NCBI RefSeq assembly: GCF_020880695.1
Contig: NZ_JAJIWO010000001.1
Coordinates: 62,001 to 126,000, forward strand
Source of the DNA: Mucilaginibacter sp. UR6-11
GTDB taxonomy: Bacteria > Bacteroidota > Bacteroidia > Sphingobacteriales > Sphingobacteriaceae
Direction: 5' to 3'
DNA: 64,000 nt
Numbering within the stretch: position 1 is the first letter of the stretch; each line of letters opens with the position of its first letter. The notes beneath the pieces were generated by a model. The model did no database searches. It was not told the DNA's origin and worked only from the letters and a program-made list of their open reading frames with translations. Shown one piece after another: positions 41,463 through 49,394 of this stretch. A program made the translations under genes and the position numbers.

Positions 41463-42674
41463 ATGAACATCCCGATTTACCTTGATAATAATGCTACAAC
41501 ACCTATGGATCCGAGGGTGCTGGAAGCGATGATACCTTACTTTACAAGCAAGTTTGGTAACGCCGCCAGCCGTAACCACCCGTTTGGCTGGGTAGCAGAA
41601 GAAGGTGTTGATTATGCACGCGAGCAGGTGGCCAAGTTAATTGGCGCCAGCGAGAAAGAGATCATCTTTACATCAGGTGCCACAGAATCAGACAACCTGG
41701 CTATAAAGGGCGTTTTTGAAATGTATAAAGAAAAAGGTAACCATATCATTACTACGGTTACCGAGCATAAGGCTGTATTGGATGCCTGCAAGCACGTTGA
41801 AAAAATGGGCGGCAGAGTTACTTATCTGCCCGTACAGGAAGATGGTTTGCTTGACCTGGCCGTATTGGAAGCTGCCATGACCAGCGAAACCATTTTAGTA
41901 TCGGTAATGTATGGTAATAATGAGATCGGTGTTATACAACCTATAAAAGAAATTGCTGCAATTGCCCATAAATATGGTGCCTTGTTTATGACTGACGCCG
42001 TACAGGCAGTTGGTAAGATACCGGTTGATGTTAATGCTGACGGTATTGACTTACTGGCTTTATCGGCACATAAATTTTACGGGCCAAAAGGCGTTGGCGC
42101 GCTATACGTAAGACGTAAGGGACCACGTGTTAAGGTTACCGCGCAAATGGACGGCGGCGGCCACGAACGCGGCATGCGCTCAGGCACGTTAAACGTACCG
42201 GGCATTGTTGGTTTGGGTAAAGCTGCCGAGCTATGTATGCTGGAGATGGAAAGCGAAGCCAAACGTTTATCAGCTTTACGTGATAAATTACAAGCGGGAT
42301 TAACCGTGCTGGAAGAAAGTTATGTAAACGGAAACGTTGACCATCGCTTACCGCATGTTGCCAATATCAGCTTTAAATATGTTGAGGGCGAAGGCTTAAT
42401 GATGGCAATGAAGGACCTGGCTGTATCATCAGGATCAGCCTGTACATCAGCATCGTTAGAGCCGTCATACGTGTTGAAAAGCCTGGGCCTGTCTGATGAC
42501 CTGGCACATTCTTCAATCCGTTTCGGATTGGGAAGGTTCACTACCGAAGAAGAGGTTGATTACGCAATAAAAGTAACCAAAGAAGCGGTTACCAACCTGC
42601 GCAACATGTCGCCGCTTTGGGAAATGTTTAAAGAAGGCATTGACCTTGACTCAATTGAGTGGGCAGAACACTAA
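41463..42674 (+). CDS. iscS: Cysteine desulfurase
   Basis: A PLP enzyme of 403 residues that takes sulfur from cysteine to build Fe-S clusters. [14 protein letters not shown] at the N-terminus, His102 (VTEHKAVLD), the PLP lysine Lys204 ([11 protein letters not shown]) and the persulfide Cys327 ([14 protein letters not shown]) are in place. The long, flexible Cys loop is the IscS (group I) form. The start at 41463 is the one that gives [14 protein letters not shown]; the longer frame would include the promoter. iscU and iscA follow. Confidence 0.97.
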   Translation: MNIPIYLDNNATTPMDPRVLEAMIPYFTSKFGNAASRNHPFGWVAEEGVDYAREQVAKLIGASEKEIIFTSGATESDNLAIKGVFEMYKEKGNHIITTVTEHKAVLDACKHVEKMGGRVTYLPVQEDGLLDLAVLEAAMTSETILVSVMYGNNEIGVIQPIKEIAAIAHKYGALFMTDAVQAVGKIPVDVNADGIDLLALSAHKFYGPKGVGALYVRRKGPRVKVTAQMDGGGHERGMRSGTLNVPGIVGLGKAAELCMLEMESEAKRLSALRDKLQAGLTVLEESYVNGNVDHRLPHVANISFKYVEGEGLMMAMKDLAVSSGSACTSASLEPSYVLKSLGLSDDLAHSSIRFGLGRFTTEEEVDYAIKVTKEAVTNLRNMSPLWEMFKEGIDLDSIEWAEH

Positions 42675-42682
42675 GAATTCAG

Positions 42683-42702
42683 GAAATCGGCTTTCCGATT
42701 TC
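42683..42702. repeat. Hairpin between iscS and iscU
   Basis: Arms GAAATCGG and CCGATTTC with a four-base loop, just after the iscS stop. There is no T run, so it may be an mRNA processing or stability element in the isc transcript. Confidence 0.5.
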
Positions 42703-42778
42703 TGATTTAAAATTTAAAACAACGGGTTTAGAGCGAATAACTCAATACTCACAACACAATACTTAAAACTATAAGAAA

Positions 42779-43192
42779 ATGGCATATTCAGATAAAGTAA
42801 TCGATCATTACACCAACCCACGCAACGTTGGTACCTTGGACAAAAGCAGTCATAAGGTAGGTACCGGCCTGGTTGGTGCACCAGAGTGCGGCGACGTTAT
42901 GCGCCTGCAAATTGAAGTTGGCGATGACAACATCATCACCGATGCTAAATTCAAAACTTTTGGCTGCGGTTCGGCCATAGCCTCATCATCACTGGCTACC
43001 GAATGGTTAAAAGGTAAAAGCATTGACGATGCCATGAAAATTGACAACATGGATATTGTTGAAGAACTAGCATTGCCACCGGTAAAAATTCACTGCTCTG
43101 TTTTGGCAGAGGATGCTATTAAAGCAGCTATCAATGACTTCCGCGTAAAAAATGGCATGGAAGCGCTTGAGGTTGAAAAATCGCATCACTAA
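42779..43192 (+). CDS. iscU: Iron-sulfur cluster scaffold protein
   Basis: A 137-residue scaffold on which clusters are assembled. YSDKVIDHYTNPRNVGTL, the three ligands Cys37 (GAPECGDVM), Cys63 (FGCGSAIASSS) and Cys106 (VKIHCSVLAEDAI), and LPPVK before the last Cys (the HscA-binding LPPVK of IscU) are all present. It sits between iscS and iscA with gaps of about 100 bases that carry hairpins, unlike the tight spacing in enterobacteria. Confidence 0.97.
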   Translation: MAYSDKVIDHYTNPRNVGTLDKSSHKVGTGLVGAPECGDVMRLQIEVGDDNIITDAKFKTFGCGSAIASSSLATEWLKGKSIDDAMKIDNMDIVEELALPPVKIHCSVLAEDAIKAAINDFRVKNGMEALEVEKSHH

Positions 43193-43250
43193 GAAGTAGC
43201 AAGTATATAGTATCAAATCAAGTATTTAGATATTATATGCATTACTTAAA

Positions 43251-43273
43251 AAGTAGCAAGAATCTTGCTACTT
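43251..43273. repeat. Hairpin and AGTAGCAAG repeats between iscU and iscA
   Basis: Eleven-base arms AAGTAGCAAGA and TCTTGCTACTT form a perfect hairpin. AAGTAGCAAG also occurs right after the iscU stop (near 43196), so the 102-base gap is built of related direct and inverted copies. Confidence 0.6.
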
Positions 43274-43294
43274 GATACTCAATACTAACAAACA

Positions 43295-43621
43295 ATGGTA
43301 ACTGTAACTGATAAAGCGAAAAGTAAAGTAGAGGACCTGATGAGGGATTCGGGGCTTGATGCTTCCTATTTCCTGCGGGTTTCTGTTCAGGGTGGCGGAT
43401 GTTCGGGTTTATCTTATAATCTTGATTTTGATAACGAGGAGAAGAAGGGCGACCAATTTTTCGAAGATAAAGGCGTACGCATGTGCCTGGACATGAAATC
43501 TTTCCTGTACCTGGCCGGAACCGAGCTTGATTTTTCGGACGGATTGAACGGCAAAGGTTTTAATTTCCACAACCCAAATGCCAGCCGCACCTGCGGTTGC
43601 GGCGAGAGTTTTTCGGTATAA
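43295..43621 (+). CDS. iscA: IscA/HesB-type iron-sulfur carrier
   Basis: A 108-residue A-type carrier that hands Fe or Fe-S clusters to client proteins. The three conserved cysteines are Cys36 (VQGGGCSGLSYN), Cys100 and Cys102 (SRTCGCGESF). Length and spacing are normal. It closes the isc set and is followed by a strong terminator. Confidence 0.96.
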   Translation: MVTVTDKAKSKVEDLMRDSGLDASYFLRVSVQGGGCSGLSYNLDFDNEEKKGDQFFEDKGVRMCLDMKSFLYLAGTELDFSDGLNGKGFNFHNPNASRTCGCGESFSV

Positions 43622-43640
43622 ATCCATCCTAACAATATTT

Positions 43641-43675
43641 AAAAAGCCATCCGTCAGATACCGGATGGCTTTTTT
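43641..43675. terminator. Bidirectional terminator after iscA
   Basis: Thirteen-base arms AAAAAGCCATCCG and CGGATGGCTTTTT. It serves iscA and the convergent SnoaL-like gene. Confidence 0.9.
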
Positions 43676-43678
43676 ATT

Positions 43679-44404
43679 TTATAACATACCGTTATTATGC
43701 TGCATAACAGCAGGTATGAGCTGGTTTACGCTCCAGTGCTCCACAATTTTGCCGTCGGCAATACGCAGGATATCATATAAAACAAACGACTGTGATTGCT
43801 TAACATATTCTGATTGTACCACGGCAAAGTCGCCTTCTGCTATTACCCTGCGTACCTTAATTATATTTTCAATATAACCGGTCAGCGGTTCTGCAACATT
43901 ATGTTCCAGGTACTTTTCGTCCAGGTAAACAGGCATTAAATCCGCACCGGCGTTGGCAAATACTTTTAAATAAAAGGCGGCTACCAGGGCCTTGTTGGCG
44001 GCAGTATCTGCTTTAGCATCAATTATCCGGGCACCACCGGTCATGTTATCATTATCAGCAGTAATTTCCTGTACGGCGTCCCAATGTTCGGCCAGCATGC
44101 CATCGGCCAGGCGAAACAAGTCCAGCACCACCATACGCTTCCCCATAAAGGCGATATCCAGTTGTATGACCACCAGTTCACCTTCCCCTATTAATCGTTT
44201 TACCGGCGATTGCGTTTCTGTTGATGGCGGCAAGGTTTTTAAAAATTCAACCATCTCAAAAAGTCCCTGCCGGCCAGCCTTACCCGCGGCGCTATGCTGT
44301 ATATAATCTTCGCGCACATAAGTGTTTATTAACGAGCTATCCCGTTGCCCCACTATCTTTTTATAAAATTCGGCAACTATAGTTTTATTTGATTTTTGTT
44401 CCAT
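43679..44404 (-). CDS. Protein with two SnoaL/NTF2-like domains
   Basis: A 241-residue protein made of two copies of the same NTF2-like fold. Copy 1 (about 8-112) has NKTIVAEFYKKIVG, VREDYIQHSAAGKAG and LDLFRLADGMLAEHWDAVQEI. Copy 2 (about 128-231) has NKALVAAFYLKVFA, LDEKYLEHNVAEPL and YDILRIADGKIVEHWSVNQLI. The order of motifs is the same, so it arose by duplication and fusion. The family includes SnoaL-type cyclases and many enzymes of unknown role; no catalytic assignment is possible. No signal peptide. Confidence 0.85.
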   Translation of the reverse strand: MEQKSNKTIVAEFYKKIVGQRDSSLINTYVREDYIQHSAAGKAGRQGLFEMVEFLKTLPPSTETQSPVKRLIGEGELVVIQLDIAFMGKRMVVLDLFRLADGMLAEHWDAVQEITADNDNMTGGARIIDAKADTAANKALVAAFYLKVFANAGADLMPVYLDEKYLEHNVAEPLTGYIENIIKVRRVIAEGDFAVVQSEYVKQSQSFVLYDILRIADGKIVEHWSVNQLIPAVMQHNNGML

Positions 44405-44745
44405 TGTGTTTTTGATGAGGCATAAAAATGCCGGTGAGCCATTGCAGCAGCAAGGCGATAAATTAAAGTGTAATTAAAAAAGAAAGGATACTACAAACCA
44501 AGGCCACCGTTTGGCAGCACTGTATATCCTGGTTAAGGATTCGGATTTTTGGTAATCCGCGTTTGATATGTAGTTATAGTAATTATGCCGTAAATATAAT
44601 AAAAATATGATACCCTGCTCAACAGTTAAACCGGTTGTCTTCCTGTTCATAACAACAACGGAGAGATTCTGCTTCTTTAGCCTTTTCCATTTTTAAAAAA
44701 TAAAATTAGCTTTGTTATTGTTATAAACTTGATTTTAGATTATAA
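44405..44745. other. Intergenic region with promoter for the acyl-CoA ligase gene
   Basis: This 341-base gap separates two divergent genes. Near its right end TAGCTTTG (44707-44714) fits the -7 consensus, giving a leader of about 25 bases. A small GGCAT/ATGCC hairpin sits at 44416-44429. I see no gene in the remainder. Confidence 0.5.
44707..44714 (+). promoter_or_regulatory. Bacteroidota -7 promoter element for the acyl-CoA ligase gene
   Basis: TAGCTTTG fits TAnnTTTG and lies 31 bases before the ATG at 44746. No TTG is seen at -33. Confidence 0.45.
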
Positions 44746-46659
44746 ATGAGCCACGCAACTGAGCGCCAAACCGTACCCAGCCTTATACGCTATTTAGTAA
44801 ACCACGTCCATCCTGATACGCACACCTTTTTAAGTCATAAAGTTGAGGATAACTGGGTTGATATCAGCTATCGCGAAGCCCTGGATAAAATTGACGCGAT
44901 ATCGGCCTGGTTCATTGACATCGGTATAAAAAAAGGCGACCGGCTGGCGCTTATGATGGAAAACGGGCCGGATTATATCTACTACGATCAGGCCCTGCAA
45001 CAGGTAGGCGGGGTTAATACATCCATCTACCCCACCCTTAGCGAAACAGATATAGAATATATTTTAAATGACTCGGGTGCCCGCACTATTATCTGCGGCA
45101 ATCCTTTTCTATTCAGAAAAGTGCTTCAGGTAGCCAACAACTGCCCGGAGCTAGACCGGATAATCCCCGCGTTTGATGATTATGAAAAATACCTGGAGAT
45201 CCATAAGCTGGATGCCGGGGTGATAAGTTTTAAAGAACTGATCAACATTGGCACAACGTTGATTGGCCGCCATCAGTCGGCTATTAACCGCGCGCGCGAG
45301 GCCATATTGCCATCTGATCTGTCCTGCCTGATCTATACCTCGGGCACAACCGGGATACCAAAGGGCGTTATGCTTACGCATCATAATTTGGTCGAGAATG
45401 TCAGGGTAAGCCTGGTACAGATCCCGATCATCGAAAAAACAGATACTTTTTTATCCTTTCTGCCCTTGTCGCATGTATTTGAGCGTACCGCCACCTATCA
45501 TGTATGCCTGTATGCAGGCGCCAAAATGGCATTTGCCCAGGGGCTTGAACTCTTGGCTAAAAACATGGCCGAGGTTAAGCCAAACGTAATGAACTGTGTA
45601 CCGCGGCTGCTGGAAAGGATACATGACCGCGCCATGAAAAACGGCACCAGCGCCGGCGGTTTAAAATCAAAGATATTTTTATGGGCGCTGGATATTGGAC
45701 GCAAGCACCGGATAGCTAACGAGGATGGTAAAAAATCAGGACTGATACTGAACAGCCAGCACGCGCTGGCCGAAAAACTGGTATTCAGCAAGATAAAAGA
45801 ACGCACCGGCGGCAATTTAAAGATCATGCTGTCGGGCGGCGGGGCGCTGCCTAAAAACATCGGCGAATTTTTTGGCGATCTGGGTATCAAAGTATTGGAG
45901 GGATTTGGCCTTACCGAGACGTCGCCGGTAATGGCTGTCACCGAGGTTCACCGCCAGATCTATGGCACCGTTGGCCGTATTGTACCGGGCATTGAGGTTG
46001 CTATACAAAATATCGATACCAAAGAGATCTACACCATACAAACCCACGAATCGTTTAAAGAAGACTTCCAGTCTGAAGAAGGCGAGATCATCGTGCGCGG
46101 GCACTGTGTGATGAAGGGCTACCTGAATAAACCGAAAGAAACAGCCGCCACCATTGATAAAGATAACTGGCTGCATACCGGTGATATCGGCCGCTTTTTT
46201 AAGGGCAACCTGCAGATCACCGACCGCCTTAAAAACATGCTTGTTAACGCCTACGGCAAAAACATTTACCCCACGCCGGTAGAAAACACTTACCTGAAGA
46301 GCCCCAAAATTGAAGGGGTATTTTTACTGGGCGACAAACGCGAATTTATAACCGCCTTTATCATCCCGGCCAAAGAAACCCTGCAGGAGCAGTTTGGGCT
46401 GGATGACACATTTTTTCAAAACGCTGATCCCTTTATTGAGGATAAGGCCATTAAAGACTGGCTAACCCAGGATATCCGGAAACTATCAAACGAACTGGCC
46501 AAATTTGAGCGGATTAAAAACTTCAAGATCAAGCGCAATCCGTTTAGCATGGAGGACGGCGAGATCACCCCGACCATGAAACCAAAACGCAAGGTTATCG
46601 AGAAAAAATACGCGGATGCGATTGAGGAGTTGTATGCCGGTGAAGCGGCGGCAGATTAA
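44746..46659 (+). CDS. Long-chain fatty acid-CoA ligase (AMP-forming)
   Basis: A 637-residue adenylate-forming enzyme that activates fatty acids with ATP and CoA. The AMP-binding P-loop YTSGTTGIPKGVML (197-210), LPLSHVFERT, the LSGGGALPKNIGEFF and LEGFGLTETSP segments, HTGDIGRF and DRLKNMLVNAYGKNIYP motifs are present in order. It is the long FadD15-like form with a C-terminal KPKRKVIEKKY end. It is a single gene with its own promoter and is followed by a repeat array. Confidence 0.94.
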   Translation: MSHATERQTVPSLIRYLVNHVHPDTHTFLSHKVEDNWVDISYREALDKIDAISAWFIDIGIKKGDRLALMMENGPDYIYYDQALQQVGGVNTSIYPTLSETDIEYILNDSGARTIICGNPFLFRKVLQVANNCPELDRIIPAFDDYEKYLEIHKLDAGVISFKELINIGTTLIGRHQSAINRAREAILPSDLSCLIYTSGTTGIPKGVMLTHHNLVENVRVSLVQIPIIEKTDTFLSFLPLSHVFERTATYHVCLYAGAKMAFAQGLELLAKNMAEVKPNVMNCVPRLLERIHDRAMKNGTSAGGLKSKIFLWALDIGRKHRIANEDGKKSGLILNSQHALAEKLVFSKIKERTGGNLKIMLSGGGALPKNIGEFFGDLGIKVLEGFGLTETSPVMAVTEVHRQIYGTVGRIVPGIEVAIQNIDTKEIYTIQTHESFKEDFQSEEGEIIVRGHCVMKGYLNKPKETAATIDKDNWLHTGDIGRFFKGNLQITDRLKNMLVNAYGKNIYPTPVENTYLKSPKIEGVFLLGDKREFITAFIIPAKETLQEQFGLDDTFFQNADPFIEDKAIKDWLTQDIRKLSNELAKFERIKNFKIKRNPFSMEDGEITPTMKPKRKVIEKKYADAIEELYAGEAAAD

Positions 46660-46675
46660 CCAGTTTAATAACGTG

Positions 46676-46893
46676 AAGTGATCCGCTTAAAAAAGTAAAT
46701 CACCCGGATCACCATTTTTTGTTAACTATTTGTAAATTAATATTTTAGCTTTTTAAGCGGATCACTTTGGATCATCCTTATTCGTCAGGATCTTTAAGTG
46801 TATTTTCTCATTAAATTATTAATAATCAAATGATTGCAACAGGGCCATTTTTCGCCCTTTTTTGACGGGTGGATCACCTGATAATGGATCATG
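46676..46893. repeat. Array of six GGATCA motifs with an 18-bp inverted repeat
   Basis: One inverted copy (GTGATCC, 46678-46684) is followed by direct GGATCA copies starting at 46706, 46759, 46769, 46871 and 46886. The first and third copies belong to a perfect 18-bp inverted repeat (AAGTGATCCGCTTAAAAA at 46676-46693, complement at 46750-46767). A CCTAAG/CTTAGG hairpin follows at 46894-46908. The rest of the 301-base gap (46660-46960) has no gene. Confidence 0.75.
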
Positions 46894-46960
46894 CCTAAGC
46901 ATCTTAGGTATATAATTTTACTTTCATTCAAGTGGGTATGCCGGAAAAAGACGACGCTAA

Positions 46961-47644
46961 TTAAACGAAGCCTAAAACATCTTTGATACACTCCACACTT
47001 TTAAACATACCGCTGTCAATACTCTGTTCAATTTCCTCATGGGCCCAGGTGATATGATAAGGCACGTGTATGGCATAACCGCCGATGTTTAGCACCGGCA
47101 GCACATCGCTCTTCAGCGAATTGCCAACCATTAACAGCTCACTTGGGCGGATATCAAGATGCTTGATCAGTTTTAAATAATTGACATCATCTTTTTCAGA
47201 CATGATCTCCACATGGTGAAAGTAAGCGTTAAGATTTGACTTGCGGAGCTTGCGCTCCTGGTCTAACAAGTCGCCTTTGGTTGCCACCACCAAACGGTAT
47301 CTGCCTTTTAAAGAACACAGCACTTCTTCAACACCGTCAAGTAGCTCAATAGGTTGATTAAGCATTTGTTTACCAAGATCGATGATTTCGCCTATGGTTT
47401 TGGCACTGATCATATTATTGGTTACGGCCATGGCGGTTTCTAACATTGACAGTACAAAGCCTTTTATGCCGTAACCATATAAACCTAGGTTGGCTATTTC
47501 AATTTTAAGCAGCTCACGCTCCAGTTCGTGCCGCGGAAGGTATTCTTCCAGCAACGTACAAAAAGCCTCTTCAGATTGCCTGAAATAAGGCTCATTTACC
47601 CAAAGCGTATCATCTGCATCAAAAGCAATAACTTTAACGTTCAT
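46961..47644 (-). CDS. HAD-family hydrolase
   Basis: A 227-residue phosphatase-like protein. Motif I is VIAFDADDTLWVNE (Asp9, Asp11), motif II falls in RLVVATKGDL, and motif III/IV in PSELLMVGNSLKSDVLPVLNIGGYAIHVPY. The cap is helical (about 20-95). It resembles the YjjG/phosphoglycolate phosphatase branch; substrate unknown. It is the last of four minus-strand genes with gaps of 24, 69 and 37 bases, headed by the GH106 gene. Confidence 0.9.
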   Translation of the reverse strand: MNVKVIAFDADDTLWVNEPYFRQSEEAFCTLLEEYLPRHELERELLKIEIANLGLYGYGIKGFVLSMLETAMAVTNNMISAKTIGEIIDLGKQMLNQPIELLDGVEEVLCSLKGRYRLVVATKGDLLDQERKLRKSNLNAYFHHVEIMSEKDDVNYLKLIKHLDIRPSELLMVGNSLKSDVLPVLNIGGYAIHVPYHITWAHEEIEQSIDSGMFKSVECIKDVLGFV

Positions 47645-47681
47645 ACCACAAAGGTATCAAACATAAACTACATCGAAAACA

Positions 47682-48407
47682 TTACCACGGGCTTTCCTGA
47701 TCGCCAGCTTCTCTATCATTACTAAAATACTTACCGGTAGGGCCATCTGCCCCGATCGTGGCATATTTAACAATGATCTTCGCTGCATCTTCAACCGTTC
47801 CCGGTCCGTTGTGATGATTAAAATCCGTTTGGGTATAGCCGGGATCAATGGCATTAACTTTAAAGGCGGTGTCTTTCAACTCGTGAGCCAAATGAACCGT
47901 ATAGGCATTCAAAGCCGTTTTTGACGGCCCGTAAGCCGCTCCCTTAACCTGGTAATATTTCCAATTCGGGTCGCTGTGCAGGGTTAGTGATCCCAGGCCC
48001 GACGTAACGTTTACTATCCTTGGTTCAGGCGATTTTTTGAGCACATCGATAAAGCTTTGGGTTACGCTGATCACTCCGAAAAAGTTGGTATCAAATACTT
48101 CTCTGATGGTTGATAAAGGTGTGGTTGACGGTGTTTGCTGCATGCCGCCCAGTATGCCGGCGTTATTGATCAATACGTCCAGCTCTTTCACCTGTGCGGC
48201 AGCCTGCGCCACCGATTCAGGGTTGCTCACATCGATCAGTAACAGCCCGGTGTTAGCTAAACCTTCGGCTTTTAGCTGGGCCACGGCTTGTTCGCCCTTC
48301 GCTTTATCGCGGCTGCCCAGGTAAACAAAATATCCCTGTTGTAATAATTGCCGGGCTGTTTCAAAGCCGATACTTTTGTTGGCTCCTGTTATCAATACTT
48401 TTTTCAT
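47682..48407 (-). CDS. Short-chain dehydrogenase/reductase
   Basis: A 241-residue Rossmann-fold oxidoreductase. TGANKSIGFETA (7-18) binds the cofactor, NNAG and the catalytic AAYGPSKTALNAY are visible, and GYTQTDFNHH follows in the substrate loop. It is close to the carbonyl-reductase-like SDRs often placed beside AraC regulators in Bacteroidota. It lies 69 bases downstream of the AraC gene and is probably its target or operon partner. Confidence 0.92.
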   Translation of the reverse strand: MKKVLITGANKSIGFETARQLLQQGYFVYLGSRDKAKGEQAVAQLKAEGLANTGLLLIDVSNPESVAQAAAQVKELDVLINNAGILGGMQQTPSTTPLSTIREVFDTNFFGVISVTQSFIDVLKKSPEPRIVNVTSGLGSLTLHSDPNWKYYQVKGAAYGPSKTALNAYTVHLAHELKDTAFKVNAIDPGYTQTDFNHHNGPGTVEDAAKIIVKYATIGADGPTGKYFSNDREAGDQESPW

Positions 48408-48476
48408 AGTTGTGTTTTTTTTATGCGATACAAAGGTACCCGCCCTGTTTTCAACACAACGGCACTCTTAAAGGTT

Positions 48477-49370
48477 TCAACGGTACATTTCACGGATGGC
48501 GGTACGGTAGGCCACCGGGGTATCATTAACAATGCGCTTAAAGAAACGGTTAAAATAAGAGGCATCCTCAAAACCCAGCCTGAAGGCTATTTCTTTAACC
48601 GAATGGTCGCTGTGAAAAAGCAGGCGTTTGGTTTCAAGTATTAAACGGTCATGGATATGCGCAATGGCAGGCTTGCCGCTTTGTTCTTTAACCACCTCGC
48701 TTAAATGCCCGGCAGATATGTTGAGCATATCCGCATAGGCCGAAACCTCGTGATACCGGGCATAGTTCTCTTCTATTTTATTAAGATAACGCTTTAACAA
48801 TACGCGGCCGGGCGCGGTATTTACATTACTAAATTGTTCCACATAAAGCCGGCTTAAATAAATCATCAATACGCGCATATAGCTCATGAGCATGCTATGC
48901 TGCCAGTTACTATTGTTGCTGTTTTCGGTATAAACCTTTTCCAGCATCTCCCCGATAAAAGCTACATCGGCGTCACTCAATAAAAGTTCATGCCCGTTTT
49001 CCGGGTTTTGAATGATGGGCAATTGCCGCAACAAACTGTTTTCTTCCAGTGCCAGAAACTCTTCCGTAAAACCAAGGATGATACCGGTGAACGGTTTGCC
49101 GTCTTCCTTTAAGTGCACCTGGTGCGGCACGGTAAAATAAAAGGTATTGGATTTAAGGACGTAAGGTTTTGTATCTATCCAATGCTTATTGGCGCCATCT
49201 TTTACAAAAGCCCAGAAATAATAGCCTTTACGATGCGGCACCAAAAAGTCAGCGCGTTTATACATTACACTGCAATTTGCCTTGTGAATGCTGAACATTT
49301 TACTGCCGGTAATTACGTCAGGCGCCAGCGCATGACTTGGTATAGCAGGCTCTATATCGGTATGGTACAT
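48477..49370 (-). CDS. AraC-family transcriptional regulator
   Basis: A 297-residue regulator. The N-terminal cupin-like sensor domain (about 20-190) contains CSVMYKRADFLVPHRKGYYFWAFVKDG and FYFTVPHQVHLKEDGKPFTGIILGF. The C-terminal DNA-binding domain has two helix-turn-helices (YADMLNISAGHLSEVVKEQSGKPA and VKEIAFRLGFEDASYFNRFFKRIVNDTPVAYR). It lies 24 bases downstream of the GH106 gene and 69 bases upstream of the SDR gene, all in one direction. Confidence 0.94.
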   Translation of the reverse strand: MYHTDIEPAIPSHALAPDVITGSKMFSIHKANCSVMYKRADFLVPHRKGYYFWAFVKDGANKHWIDTKPYVLKSNTFYFTVPHQVHLKEDGKPFTGIILGFTEEFLALEENSLLRQLPIIQNPENGHELLLSDADVAFIGEMLEKVYTENSNNSNWQHSMLMSYMRVLMIYLSRLYVEQFSNVNTAPGRVLLKRYLNKIEENYARYHEVSAYADMLNISAGHLSEVVKEQSGKPAIAHIHDRLILETKRLLFHSDHSVKEIAFRLGFEDASYFNRFFKRIVNDTPVAYRTAIREMYR

Positions 49371-49394
49371 TACCCAAAGTTAAGGGTAATGTAC

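Noticed and set aside
46676..46893. Simple terminator after the acyl-CoA ligase gene
   Set aside because: The 18-bp arms are 56 bases apart and no T run follows the second arm; the motif copies outside the stem are unexplained by termination.
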